A stretch of DNA of 64,000 nt, taken from the NCBI GenBank assembly GCA_947481575.1, contig CANKGV010000012.1:1-64000 (forward strand). The letters run 5' to 3'. The stretch is from Alphaproteobacteria bacterium (lineage in GTDB: Bacteria; Pseudomonadota; Alphaproteobacteria; UBA2966; CAIVPW01). The notes beneath the pieces are model-generated. The model saw nothing but the letters and a program-made list of their open reading frames with translations. It searched no databases and was not told the DNA's origin. Shown here piece after piece: positions 37,339 to 46,306 of this stretch (position 1 is its first letter; each line of letters starts with the position of its first letter). The position numbers and the translations under genes are program-made.

Positions 37339-39870
37339 ATGCGGACCCAATTGGCGCCGCCGATCGACAATCTGAGCGCCGCCCGTAATGGGTATGGCCG
37401 TGTGCTTGCTGTGCTTGGCCCGACCAACACTGGCAAGACGCACCTCGCGGTCGAGCGGATGCTCGGCCACCGTACCGGCGTGATCGGCCTGCCGCTGCGG
37501 CTTCTGGCCCGGGAGATTTACGACCGCGTGGTTGCGGCGCGTGGTCCCAACGTCGTGGCACTGGTGACGGGTGAGGAAAAAATCATTCCCGACCGTGCAG
37601 CGTATTTCGTGTGCACGGTCGAATCCATGCCGTTGGGACGCTCGTTCGCGTTCGTCGCCATCGACGAAATCCAATTGGCCGCGGACCCTGAACGCGGTCA
37701 CGTGTTTACCGACCGCCTGCTACACGCACGCGGAGCCCAGGAAACGATGTTCCTGGGCGCGGAAACGATTCGGCCGGTGCTGCGCCAATTGCTGCCGGGA
37801 ATCGAGTTCCTGTCGCGGCCGCGTCTGTCCACATTGCGGTTCGATGGGCCGCGCAAGCTCTCGCGGCTGCGACGCCGCAGCGCTGTGGTCGGGTTCTCCG
37901 CCGAGGATGTGTATGCGATGGCAGAGCAGGTCCGCCGCTACCGCGGCGGCGCGGCCGTCGTGTTGGGGGCCCTTTCGCCGCGGACACGTAACGCCCAAGT
38001 GGCGATGTTCGAGGCCGGTGAGGTCGACTACATGGTGGCTACCGACGCAGTCGGCATGGGACTGAATCTGCACTTGGATCATGTGGCGTTTGCCGGCTTG
38101 CGAAAGTTCGATGGCTTCGCCCCCCGCGCCCTGACCGCATCGGAGCTTGGCCAGATCGCCGGCCGGGCAGGGCGCTATCTGTCCGACGGAACCTTCGGGA
38201 CGACGGCAACGTGCAGCGAGCTTGACCCCGAGTTGGTGGAGCGGATCGAGAACCACCGCTTTGACGCCGTAAAGGGGGTCTATTGGCGCAACTCCGATTT
38301 GGAGTTTTCCTCGCCTGGCGCCCTTCTGCGCAGCCTGGATGAGTCGCCGCCGATCGAGTGGCGCAAATTGGTAATGCGGCCCCGGCGCGCCACCGATCAG
38401 GCCGCGTTCATGGCTTTAGCGGAGTCCCGGCCGGTGCAAGGCCGCAACGCGGTACGGCTCTTGTGGGATGTGTGCCAGATCCCCGACTACGATAAGACCC
38501 TCACCGAGTCCCATTCGCGCTTGCTGGGCAGAGTATTCGACTTCCTGACCGGCCCTGGCGGTGAATTGCCGACCGACTGGCTGGCAGGGCAGATCGCGCG
38601 GTTGGACAGAACCGAAGGCGACATTGACGCTTTGTCGGCCCGTATCGCACAGGTCCGTACGTGGACATACGTGTGCCACCACGCAGGTTGGGTGAGGGAT
38701 GCGGTTCATTGGCAGAGCCGCGCTCGGGAGGTTGAAGACCGGCTGTCGGATGCGTTGCACGAACGACTAACGCAGCGGTTCGTGGACCGCCGTAGCGCGG
38801 CGCTGACCCGGCGCTTGGGCAATACGGACGAGATGTACTGCACGGTTACGGCGACCGGCCAAGTGGAGGTGGAGGGTCACCTCATCGGCAGACTCGAGGG
38901 CTTCCGGTTCGTCGCCGACACCAGCCACGGGGGTGAGGTGCGGTTGCTGCTGACCGCGGCCCAGCGCTCGCTCCGCCGCGAACTCAACGTCCGCGCTGGC
39001 AAGCTGTTAACCGATAGTGAGAGCAGTTTGGCGGTAGACGACACCAACATCCTCTGGCGCGGGGACGCGGTAGCCAGGTTAGGGGCAGGGACTACCCCGG
39101 CGGCGCCGAAGATCGCGCTGATCGGGGGTGACCTGCTGGACGGCACGGTGCGACGGGAGATCGAGGCGAAGCTAGCGCGGTTCCTAGACTCCTACCTGGA
39201 TGAAGTGCTGTCACCGCTGCGCGCGATTGCCGCGCCCGGCCTGACCGGTGCCTCGCGGGGTCTGGTGTTTCAACTCGGCGAGGCGATGGGCACGATCACC
39301 CGTGGCGCGGTGTTAGAACAAATCGAGGCGCTGAGTCCCGCCGAACGGCGCGAGTTGCGCCGCCGTGGCGTGCGAATTGGCGCCGCAACGGTGTACCTGC
39401 CATCACTCGTACGGCCGCGCCGAGCGGGCGTGAACGGGTGGCTGTGGGCGATCTACAATGGCGTTGTGCCGGTACCGGTAGCCCCTCGACCGGGCGCGGT
39501 TTCGGTGCAGGTTGCTCCCGACTTGCCCGAAGGATTCCTGCGGGCGTGTGGCTACGTGGTGTTGGGCGAGCGCGCTGTACGCGTGGATATGGCCGAGCGG
39601 CTAGCTTTGGCAGTTCACAGTGCTGCGGAAGCCGGTCCGGTGGCGCCAAGCGCCGAATTGATGGCAACGGTGGGCTGCGGTGGTGAAGCGTTCGCGGGTG
39701 TCATGATCGCGCTCGGCTTCGCTCGGGTCGGCAACGAGGGGCGGTTCACCCGGGCACCCACCCGCCGCGCCGCTGCGCGGCGGCAACGTACGCCACAGCG
39801 GGTGAACGATCAGTCGCCGTTTGCTGTGTTGGCACGATTCCCGGTACCGCGAGGGAAGGCCGGCGCGTGA
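37339..39870 (+). CDS. Suv3-like ATP-dependent RNA helicase
   Basis: 843 aa. Superfamily 2 helicase of the mitochondrial Suv3 type. Walker A is LGPTNTGKTH, followed by GLPLRLLAREIYDRV, the DEIQ box (FVAIDEIQLAADPERGHVFTDRLL), and motif V/VI region YMVATDAVGMGLNLHLDHVAF with QIAGRAGR. The C-terminal ~450 residues include a domain (about 385-520) and a basic tail. Suv3 works with PNPase-type nucleases in mitochondria; an RNA-degradation role here is inferred. It overlaps the downstream S4 gene by four bases. Confidence 0.9.
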   Translation: MRTQLAPPIDNLSAARNGYGRVLAVLGPTNTGKTHLAVERMLGHRTGVIGLPLRLLAREIYDRVVAARGPNVVALVTGEEKIIPDRAAYFVCTVESMPLGRSFAFVAIDEIQLAADPERGHVFTDRLLHARGAQETMFLGAETIRPVLRQLLPGIEFLSRPRLSTLRFDGPRKLSRLRRRSAVVGFSAEDVYAMAEQVRRYRGGAAVVLGALSPRTRNAQVAMFEAGEVDYMVATDAVGMGLNLHLDHVAFAGLRKFDGFAPRALTASELGQIAGRAGRYLSDGTFGTTATCSELDPELVERIENHRFDAVKGVYWRNSDLEFSSPGALLRSLDESPPIEWRKLVMRPRRATDQAAFMALAESRPVQGRNAVRLLWDVCQIPDYDKTLTESHSRLLGRVFDFLTGPGGELPTDWLAGQIARLDRTEGDIDALSARIAQVRTWTYVCHHAGWVRDAVHWQSRAREVEDRLSDALHERLTQRFVDRRSAALTRRLGNTDEMYCTVTATGQVEVEGHLIGRLEGFRFVADTSHGGEVRLLLTAAQRSLRRELNVRAGKLLTDSESSLAVDDTNILWRGDAVARLGAGTTPAAPKIALIGGDLLDGTVRREIEAKLARFLDSYLDEVLSPLRAIAAPGLTGASRGLVFQLGEAMGTITRGAVLEQIEALSPAERRELRRRGVRIGAATVYLPSLVRPRRAGVNGWLWAIYNGVVPVPVAPRPGAVSVQVAPDLPEGFLRACGYVVLGERAVRVDMAERLALAVHSAAEAGPVAPSAELMATVGCGGEAFAGVMIALGFARVGNEGRFTRAPTRRAAARRQRTPQRVNDQSPFAVLARFPVPRGKAGA

Positions 39871-40259
39871 TGAATTCCACACCCGATGCCGAGACCCTGC
39901 GGGTTGATCGCTGGCTGTGGTTCGCCCGCATGTTTAAGAGCCGGACCGTGGCGGCTCGGTTTACGGAATCCCACCACCTTCGGATCAACGGCGCCATGGT
40001 GACCAAGCCGAACCACGGGGTACACCCTGGCGACGTGCTTACGTTCGTCCAGGGTGAACGGGTGCGCGTATTGAGGGTGCTTGCCCTAGGCGACCGTCGC
40101 GGTCCAGCGCCGGAGGCCCGCGGCCTGTACGAGGACATCGCACCGCCGCAGGACACGACCCCGCGGCTACAACCTCCCGGGCGGCGCGAGCGTGGCACCG
40201 GCCGCCCAACCAAGGCCGAACGGCGCGCGGTGGATCGCCTGATGGGTGACACGGACTAG
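39867..40259 (+). CDS. S4-domain RNA-binding protein (Hsp15-like)
   Basis: 130 aa from GTG 39867. The N-terminal S4 domain reads LRVDRWLWFARMFKSRTVAARF, then HLRINGAMVTKPNHGVHPGDVL. The C-terminal tail is basic (TPRLQPPGRRERG...). Hsp15 (HslR) binds stalled 50S subunits carrying nascent chains. It is coupled to the helicase gene (GTGA overlap), suggesting joint expression in RNA or ribosome quality control. Confidence 0.9.
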   Translation: MMNSTPDAETLRVDRWLWFARMFKSRTVAARFTESHHLRINGAMVTKPNHGVHPGDVLTFVQGERVRVLRVLALGDRRGPAPEARGLYEDIAPPQDTTPRLQPPGRRERGTGRPTKAERRAVDRLMGDTD

Positions 40260-40304
40260 CGCCGAGGGTTGTGAATCCCGACAAACCCGTGTTACGCCCC
40301 CATC

Positions 40305-40778
40305 ATGCTTGACCGCTTTCGTACCCTGTTTTCCGCCCCCAGCCGGCGCGCTTCTCCTGCCGAGGACAGCAAACGCATGGCCGCCGCAGCACTGATGGTG
40401 GAAGCCGCGACCTTGGACGGCAAGGTGGACGCAAAAGAACGCGCGACCATTCGCGACCTACTCCAACGCCACTTCACCATTTCGGAGACCGAGGCCGCGA
40501 CCCTCTTGGCCGAGGCAGAGACAACGCAGGCCACGGCCAACCATCTTCTGCGGTTCACCAGAGCCATCAAGGACACCTATAGCCCTGATGAACGTGTGGC
40601 CATCATCGAGATGTTGTGGGAGGTCGTGTACGCGGACGGGGTGGTGCACCCCTACGAGGCGAACCTGTTGCGTAGAGTCTCTGGACTTCTCTATGTTGCG
40701 GACCTTGAACAGGGCTTGGCGCGCAAGCGCGTGCTAGCCCGCCTAGGACTTGGCGACCCGCCCAATTCTCCGGCCTAA
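40305..40778 (+). CDS. TerB-family tellurite resistance-like protein
   Basis: 157 aa, all-helical. The TerB-like domain shows two related halves: LMVEAATLDGKVDAKERATIRDLLQRHF and MLWEVVYADGVVHPYEANLLRRVSGLL, each with the acidic DGxxxxxE pattern that binds divalent metal in TerB relatives. In alphaproteobacteria this gene is common near fdxA; a link to tellurite is not implied. Confidence 0.88.
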   Translation: MLDRFRTLFSAPSRRASPAEDSKRMAAAALMVEAATLDGKVDAKERATIRDLLQRHFTISETEAATLLAEAETTQATANHLLRFTRAIKDTYSPDERVAIIEMLWEVVYADGVVHPYEANLLRRVSGLLYVADLEQGLARKRVLARLGLGDPPNSPA

Positions 40779-40806
40779 CCGGATCATTCACGAGAGACCG
40801 TAAGCG

Positions 40807-41151
40807 ATGACGTACATCGTCAACGACAAGTGCATTAAGTGTAAGTACACCGACTGTGTCGAGGTGTGCCCCGTGGATTGCTTCTACGAGGGTGAGAACA
40901 TGTTGGTGATTCACCCCGACGAATGCATCGACTGCGGTGTGTGCGAGCCCGAGTGCCCCGTGGAGGCGATTCAGCCTGATACGTCGGGCCAGAATCTCGA
41001 CAAGTGGCTCGAGCTGAACCGGAAGTTTGCCCAAGCGTGGCCAAACTTGACCCGCAAGAAGCCGGCCCCAAAAGACGCGGATCAGTTCAAAGACGAAACC
41101 GGCAAGTTTGAAAAGTACTTCAAGGCGGAGCCGGGCACGGGCGACGTCTAG
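40807..41151 (+). CDS. fdxA: Seven-iron ferredoxin FdxA
   Basis: 114 aa. Cys motifs for [3Fe-4S] and [4Fe-4S] clusters: [21 protein letters not shown] and [16 protein letters not shown]. The C-terminal extension ([22 protein letters not shown]) is the FdxA signature. It is an electron carrier. It is convergent with the Fe-S/Mo oxidoreductase gene. Confidence 0.97.
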   Translation: MTYIVNDKCIKCKYTDCVEVCPVDCFYEGENMLVIHPDECIDCGVCEPECPVEAIQPDTSGQNLDKWLELNRKFAQAWPNLTRKKPAPKDADQFKDETGKFEKYFKAEPGTGDV

Positions 41152-41160
41152 CCTGGCCCG

Positions 41161-43647
41161 CTAGAGCCGAATCGGCAGCGACCGGACGCGGCGGCCAAGC
41201 GCCGCCGACACCGCGTTTGCAAGCGCTGGGGCGACCGGCGGCAAGCCCGGTTCGCCAACCCCGCCCGGCGCCTCCCGGCTGGGCACGATGTGCACCTCGA
41301 TGACCGGCGCCTCGGCAAACTTCAGGATCGGGTAGTCCTCGAAGGTACGTTGCTCAACAGCGCCATCGCGGAACGTGATTTCGCCCTTGTAGGCTGCCCC
41401 GAGGCCCTGGATGATCGCGCCCTCCATTTGGGCGGCGATGATGTTGGGGTTGACGATGCTGCCGCAGTAGACCGCGCACACGACGCGGTGGACCTTGATC
41501 CTGCCGTCCGTCACGGAAGCTTCCACCACCTCGGCGACGTAGCTTCCAAACGAGCGGTAGCAGGCGATGCCGCGATGACGGCCTGGCGACGGCGGTGTCC
41601 CCCAGCCCGCACGAGATGCCGCCAGAGCGAGCACGCCACCAAGACGCGGCGTACCAGTGAGCAAGGCAGCGCGATACTCCACCGGATCGCGACCGGCGGC
41701 GGCGGCAAGCTCATCAATAAAGCACTCGACCGCGAACGAGTTCTGACTCGCGCCGACGGCACGCCAAGCACCGAGGGGAACCCCCGGATCGACCGCCACG
41801 TGCTCGATGCGCAGATTGGGAATCGCGTAATGGACGTGGATGCCGTCGAACGAGATGCCAGGACCGGCAACCCGCTGCAGCCAAGCAGTCGGCATTCCGT
41901 CAGCACCGATCGCACCGCGCATCAGCGTCCGGTTGGCGGGGCGGTAGAAGTCGTGGCCCATGTCGTCTTCGCGCGTCCATAGCACCCGCACGGGACGGTC
42001 GACGGCCATCGCAACTTGCACCGCCTCGGCAACGAAATCGCTATGCATGCGGCGGCCGAACCCGCCACCCATATACGTGGCGTGGACCGTCACATCGCGG
42101 TCGCGCAACCCGGAGACGATGGCAGCCGCGCTCCGCGCCTCGCCGAGCGCCTGTGTCGGGGCCCACACCTCGCACCGGCCGCGAGCCACATGCGCTGTGC
42201 AGTTCATCGGCTCCATGGTCCCGTGGGCCTGGAACGGGGTGGTGTACCTTGCCTCGATCACCGACCCGGCGCGCCCCAGGGCTGCAGCAACGTCGCCAGC
42301 AGTGCGCGCGCTACGACCGGACTTGACGAGGCCGGCGTCGAGCGCGCTGGCGATTGCGCTGCTGCTGGGGCCGGACGCGGCGTTCCAGCGCATTGCCAAC
42401 GCGTCGCGGCCGCGTTGCGCAGAGAGAAACGTCTCGCCGACCACCGCGATGCCCGCCGGGACTTCGACCACAGCGACTACCCCTCGGACACGGCGGGCAG
42501 CATCCGTATCGTAGCGCCCGATGCCAACACCGTCGTGGGCCTTGCGGGCGACAAGGGCGACCAACGCGCCGGGCGGTGCCGCATCGATCCCGAATATTGT
42601 TTCGCCGCGCACGTGTCCCGGGACCTCGATCCGTGGCGCTGCCGTACCAATCAGTGCAAATTGACTCGGGTCCTTTGGGACCACCGGCGCCGGCGGTAGT
42701 ATTTGCGCCGCGGCGGAAGCAAGTTCGCCATAGGTAGCGGTCTTGTTGCTTAGGAGGTGGCGCACGATGGCGCGTTCGGCAACGCATTCCTGCACCGGGA
42801 CACGCCACCGCTGCGCTGCCGCGGTCACCAGCATCATCCGGGCACTGGCCCCTGCAAGGCGCAGCGGGTCCCACGACGACCGCACGCTGGTGCTGCCACC
42901 GGTGGACTGATCGCCGAACAACGGATTGGTGTACGCGTCGTCGACCGGTGCGAACTCAGTGCTGATCTGGTCAAGGCCGACTTCCAGTTCTTCCGCCACA
43001 AGCATCGTCAGTCCGGTCACGATTCCCTGGCCCATCTCGGCACGGTCGACCCGAATCGTGACTGAATTGTCCCGACCGATTTCTACCCAGGGGTTGAGCC
43101 TGTGCCGTGGAGCGTTACCTGCGGGGGGGCGGGCTCCAAGGGGTTTGGCCGCCGGGGCGCCAACTGCAGCCGCCCGGTGCAACGCTTTGCGGACACGTGG
43201 ATAGCTGCCGCAACGGCACAGCACTTGCGACATCGCCAGGTCGACAGCGCCATCGCTGGGCGTCGGTGAGCGGCTCAGTAGAGCGGCAGCCGCCATGACC
43301 ATGCCGGGCTGGCAATAGCCACACTGCGGCACCTGCTCGGCGATCCAGGCTTCGATCACCCGGTGACCAGACGAAGCCAGGCCTTCGATGGTGGTTACCG
43401 AGCTGCCAGCAACCGAGTGGATGGGAAGCATGCAGGCCTTGGCGGCCAAGCCGTCAACATGGACGGTACAGATGCCGCACACGCCGACCCCGCAGCCGTA
43501 CTTGGTACCGGTCAGGTTTAGTTGCTCGCGCAATGCCCACAGCAGTGGGGTCCCGGGATCCGCAGAAATGGCCACCGGTTGGCCGTTGACGGTAAGATTG
43601 ATCGGGGTTGAGTCCATGTCAGGGCGGTTGATTTGGGCCGTGCTCAT
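41161..43647 (-). CDS. Fused [2Fe-2S]/molybdopterin oxidoreductase (IorA-IorB-like)
   Basis: 828 aa from ATG 43647; ATG 43662 and 43617 are alternatives. An N-terminal 2Fe-2S domain (about 15-160) has [17 protein letters not shown], then CGYCQPGM and [14 protein letters not shown]. After a Pro-rich linker the molybdopterin domain follows (from about 185): [48 protein letters not shown], and the catalytic Glu in [10 protein letters not shown]. Relatives (isoquinoline 1-oxidoreductase, aldehyde dehydrogenases) encode these as two genes; here they are one chain. No FAD domain and no Tat motif is seen. It probably hydroxylates an N-heterocycle or aldehyde. Confidence 0.88.
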   Translation of the reverse strand: MSTAQINRPDMDSTPINLTVNGQPVAISADPGTPLLWALREQLNLTGTKYGCGVGVCGICTVHVDGLAAKACMLPIHSVAGSSVTTIEGLASSGHRVIEAWIAEQVPQCGYCQPGMVMAAAALLSRSPTPSDGAVDLAMSQVLCRCGSYPRVRKALHRAAAVGAPAAKPLGARPPAGNAPRHRLNPWVEIGRDNSVTIRVDRAEMGQGIVTGLTMLVAEELEVGLDQISTEFAPVDDAYTNPLFGDQSTGGSTSVRSSWDPLRLAGASARMMLVTAAAQRWRVPVQECVAERAIVRHLLSNKTATYGELASAAAQILPPAPVVPKDPSQFALIGTAAPRIEVPGHVRGETIFGIDAAPPGALVALVARKAHDGVGIGRYDTDAARRVRGVVAVVEVPAGIAVVGETFLSAQRGRDALAMRWNAASGPSSSAIASALDAGLVKSGRSARTAGDVAAALGRAGSVIEARYTTPFQAHGTMEPMNCTAHVARGRCEVWAPTQALGEARSAAAIVSGLRDRDVTVHATYMGGGFGRRMHSDFVAEAVQVAMAVDRPVRVLWTREDDMGHDFYRPANRTLMRGAIGADGMPTAWLQRVAGPGISFDGIHVHYAIPNLRIEHVAVDPGVPLGAWRAVGASQNSFAVECFIDELAAAAGRDPVEYRAALLTGTPRLGGVLALAASRAGWGTPPSPGRHRGIACYRSFGSYVAEVVEASVTDGRIKVHRVVCAVYCGSIVNPNIIAAQMEGAIIQGLGAAYKGEITFRDGAVEQRTFEDYPILKFAEAPVIEVHIVPSREAPGGVGEPGLPPVAPALANAVSAALGRRVRSLPIRL

Positions 43648-43886
43648 GTGCTTTTCGAACAATTCGTGCTATCGGTAGTCCAGTACGGGTCGCAACCATC
43701 CGAAAACACGGTTCGGACGTCCACAATCGCGGGGTCGGGGAGCGATTGGGGCCAGTTGAGGCGTTCTTTTGCTTCTCAGGAGCTCCGCGAAACAGCCATT
43801 TCGACCGGCCGCGCCGCCGTTGTGCCGAGAGCACTCCGCCGCGCGGGCCGTCGCACCCGGAAACATACGGAGAAGTTTAGAAGCCG
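43648..43886. promoter_or_regulatory. Divergent promoter region, oxidoreductase / carD
   Basis: About 240 bases between divergent genes. The carD ribosome binding site is ACGGAGAAG before ATG 43887. I see no clear hexamer pair or inverted repeat. Confidence 0.4.
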
Positions 43887-44390
43887 ATGACCAAGCGCAA
43901 GAGTCATGAGTTCGGGCCAAAGGACTATATCGTGTATCCGACCCACGGGGTTGGGTACATCCAGGCCATCGAGCAGACCGAGATCGCCGGGATGTCGATC
44001 GAGTTGTTCGTGATCATCTTCACGAAGGACAAGATGACGCTGCGCGTGCCCGTCCAAAAGGCAGCGCAAGTGGGTATGCGCAAGCTGTCGACGCCCAAGA
44101 CCATGGACTCGGCATTGGCAACACTGCGCGGCCGCGCGCGGGTAAAGCGCACCATGTGGAGCCGGCGTGCGCAGGAGTACGAGGCCAAGATCAATTCCGG
44201 GGACCCCGTGGCCATCGCGGAGGTGATCCGCGACTTGCACCGGAGTGCCAATCAACCGGACCAGTCCTACAGCGAACGCCAAATTTACGAAGCGGCGCTG
44301 GAGCGGCTCGCGCGCGAGTTGGCCGTCGTCGAGAAGATCGACGAGCAGGCAGCGACGGAGCGGCTCGAAAAGCTGCTGCGCGCTGCGTAG
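43887..44390 (+). CDS. CarD-family transcriptional regulator
   Basis: 167 aa. The N-terminal RNA-polymerase-interaction (Tudor-like) domain is clear: GPKDYIVYPTHGVGYIQAIEQTEIAG, then FVIIFTKDKMTLRVP. The C-terminal helical DNA-binding part has TMWSRRAQEYEAKINSGDPVAIAEVIRDL and ERQIYEAALERLARELA. CarD stabilises open complexes, affecting rRNA and stress promoters. fdxA and carD are often neighbours in this class; the Mo enzyme gene separates them here. Confidence 0.95.
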   Translation: MTKRKSHEFGPKDYIVYPTHGVGYIQAIEQTEIAGMSIELFVIIFTKDKMTLRVPVQKAAQVGMRKLSTPKTMDSALATLRGRARVKRTMWSRRAQEYEAKINSGDPVAIAEVIRDLHRSANQPDQSYSERQIYEAALERLARELAVVEKIDEQAATERLEKLLRAA

Positions 44391-44451
44391 CTAGCCCTCG
44401 CCTTCCGTTCCGACCGCGCCGGCGTCAGCCGAAGTGCGGGGGGCGGCGAGC

Positions 44452-45255
44452 ATGGTCGCAGATCCCGCCAGCTTCTTTTCCGTCCTGAAGGCCGCCCGCC
44501 GCGTGTGGGCGGTCGGCGCCATCCATGGCGAGGCGGGCCGCCTCCGCGCGTTGCATGCAGTCCTAGAGCAGCGGCTGCAGCCCGGCGACCGGATCGTCTA
44601 CCTCGGGAACTACCTTGGCTGGGGCCCAGATATCCAGGGCACGCAGGAGGAGTTGCTGCGGCAGCGCATCGCATGGCTGGCGCGGCCGGGGATGTTCGCT
44701 GCCGACGTCGCCTATCTGCGCGGGGCGCAGGAGGAGATGTGGCGCAAGCTGCTCCAACTGCAGTTCGCGCCGAACCCGCGCGAGGTTCTGGAGTGGATGC
44801 TCGGCCAAGGCGTGGCAGCTACCCTTCAGTCGTACGGCCATGACCCCAAGGACGTGCGCATCGCCTGCCGCGAAGGCGCGTTGGCGCTGACCAAGTGGGC
44901 GAATCAGGTCCGCTCCAGCCTGCACGCGCGGCCTGGGCACGACGAGTTGCTGGCGGCGCTTCGGCGTGCCGCCTACACCGAACAATCGGAGCTGCTGTTT
45001 GTTGCAGCGGGCGTTGACCCCGAACGGCCATTGAGCCAGCAAGGCGACGTGTTCTGGTGGGGCACGGGATATTTCGGGCGAATCGAAGCGTATGATGGGT
45101 TTCGCCGGATCATACGCGGGTATGACCGGGCGCGCCGCGGTCTGGACCTGGAGCGATACGCCGTGACTTTGGACGGCGGCTGCGGGTTCGGTGGAACGTT
45201 GAATGCCGCCTGCTTCCAACTGGATGGCTCGCTGGCCGACTGGGTCGAGGCCTAG
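44452..45255 (+). CDS. Metallophosphoesterase-fold protein with degenerate active site
   Basis: 267 aa from ATG 44452; the GTG at 44434 is possible. The layout follows bacterial PPP/Ap4A-hydrolase-like phosphatases, but the catalytic motifs are changed. GDIHG is GAIHGE, GDYVDRG is GNYLGWG, GNHE is RGAQEE, and the later VHAG is VAAG. The metal-binding Asp, Asn and His residues are thus mostly absent, so catalysis is unlikely by family knowledge. The gene lies between carD and rpoH. A regulatory or ligand-binding role is inference. Confidence 0.8.
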   Translation: MVADPASFFSVLKAARRVWAVGAIHGEAGRLRALHAVLEQRLQPGDRIVYLGNYLGWGPDIQGTQEELLRQRIAWLARPGMFAADVAYLRGAQEEMWRKLLQLQFAPNPREVLEWMLGQGVAATLQSYGHDPKDVRIACREGALALTKWANQVRSSLHARPGHDELLAALRRAAYTEQSELLFVAAGVDPERPLSQQGDVFWWGTGYFGRIEAYDGFRRIIRGYDRARRGLDLERYAVTLDGGCGFGGTLNAACFQLDGSLADWVEA

Positions 45256-45333
45256 GGCCCAAAATCCAAAGCAACAATAGGGCTTTTGGGAGCGCGGCGG
45301 ATTGCCGCGCGCATGGCTGCATGGCCTTGGCAT

Positions 45334-45362
45334 CTTGTAATATCCGACAAGCTTACTAATTT
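45334..45362 (+). promoter_or_regulatory. Candidate sigma-32-type promoter before rpoH
   Basis: CTTG at 45334, an 18-base spacer, then CTAATTT at 45356. This resembles the alphaproteobacterial heat-shock pattern CTTG-N17/18-CYTATNT with one mismatch. It would start transcription about 50 bases before the rpoH ATG and allow autoregulation. The patch is unusually AT-rich for this window. Confidence 0.45.
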
Positions 45363-45417
45363 ATTAGCGGCTCTGGAGGCGGCGTCTCGGCCTCCTGTGT
45401 CAGAATCGGAGGCCACG

Positions 45418-46296
45418 ATGAGTTACCTCGAACGGCCACAAAACCGCACTGCCGATCGCCAATTCATCCGCAAGGCCATGTCTGTGCCGCTGCTCGAACG
45501 AGAGCAGGAGCAAGAACTTGCCAAGCGCTGGCGTGACAAGGGCGACACCTCGGCTTTGCATGCTCTGGTAGCTCCGTACATGCGCCTGGTGATCAGTGCC
45601 GCGACGCGGTACCGGCACTATGGGCTGCCCGCCGGCGACTTGATTCAGGAAGGCAACGTGGGCCTGATGCAGGCTGCGGCCCGGTTCGAGCCGGCGCGTG
45701 AAGTCCGCTTCTCAACCTATGCCATGTGGTGGATTCGCTCGGCGATGCAGGAGTACGTGCTCCGCAACTGGTCGATCGTGCGAACCGGCACGACCGCTGC
45801 CCAGAAGTCGCTGTTTTTCAACCTGCGCCGCCTGCGCGCACGAATCGAAGGTGGTAACACGAGCGCCGACCTGGACAGCGGTGCCAAGGCGGAAATCGCG
45901 CGCGTGCTGCGCGTGCCCCTGCGCGAAGTCGAAGACATGAACCAGCGGCTGCAGGGTCCGGATCGGTCGCTCAATGCGCCTTTGGGCGAAGAAGGCGACG
46001 CTGAGTGGCAAGACATCGTTCCGGATGATGGTCCAAACCCGGAAGAAATCGTCACCGCCGCGCACGACTCGCTCACACGCTCGGCGTGGGTACGTAGCGC
46101 TGTCGCGGAACTGACACCGCGCGAGCAGACCATCATCCGCAAGCGCCGTCTGACGGAAGAATCACAAACGTTGGAAACGCTCGGCCAGTCCCTGGGCATC
46201 AGCAAGGAGCGCGTTCGCCAGATCGAACAAGAGGCCCTGGAGAAGCTGCGTTTGGCAATCCTGCGCCGCGCGGGCGACCCGAGTCAGATTGCGTAG
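45418..46296 (+). CDS. rpoH: RNA polymerase heat-shock sigma factor
   Basis: 292 aa from ATG 45418 (MSYLERPQNR), with CGGAGG just upstream; the track start 44 codons earlier lies in the promoter. Region 2: LVAPYMRLVISAATRYRHYGLPAGDLIQEGNVGLM and RFSTYAMWWIRSAMQEYVLRNWS. The RpoH box QKSLFFNLRRLR is present, and region 4 ends with TLETLGQSLGISKERVRQIEQEALEKLR. It directs heat-shock transcription. Convergent with the M48 protease gene. Confidence 0.96.
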   Translation: MSYLERPQNRTADRQFIRKAMSVPLLEREQEQELAKRWRDKGDTSALHALVAPYMRLVISAATRYRHYGLPAGDLIQEGNVGLMQAAARFEPAREVRFSTYAMWWIRSAMQEYVLRNWSIVRTGTTAAQKSLFFNLRRLRARIEGGNTSADLDSGAKAEIARVLRVPLREVEDMNQRLQGPDRSLNAPLGEEGDAEWQDIVPDDGPNPEEIVTAAHDSLTRSAWVRSAVAELTPREQTIIRKRRLTEESQTLETLGQSLGISKERVRQIEQEALEKLRLAILRRAGDPSQIA

Positions 46297-46306
46297 CCCG
46301 TGAATG

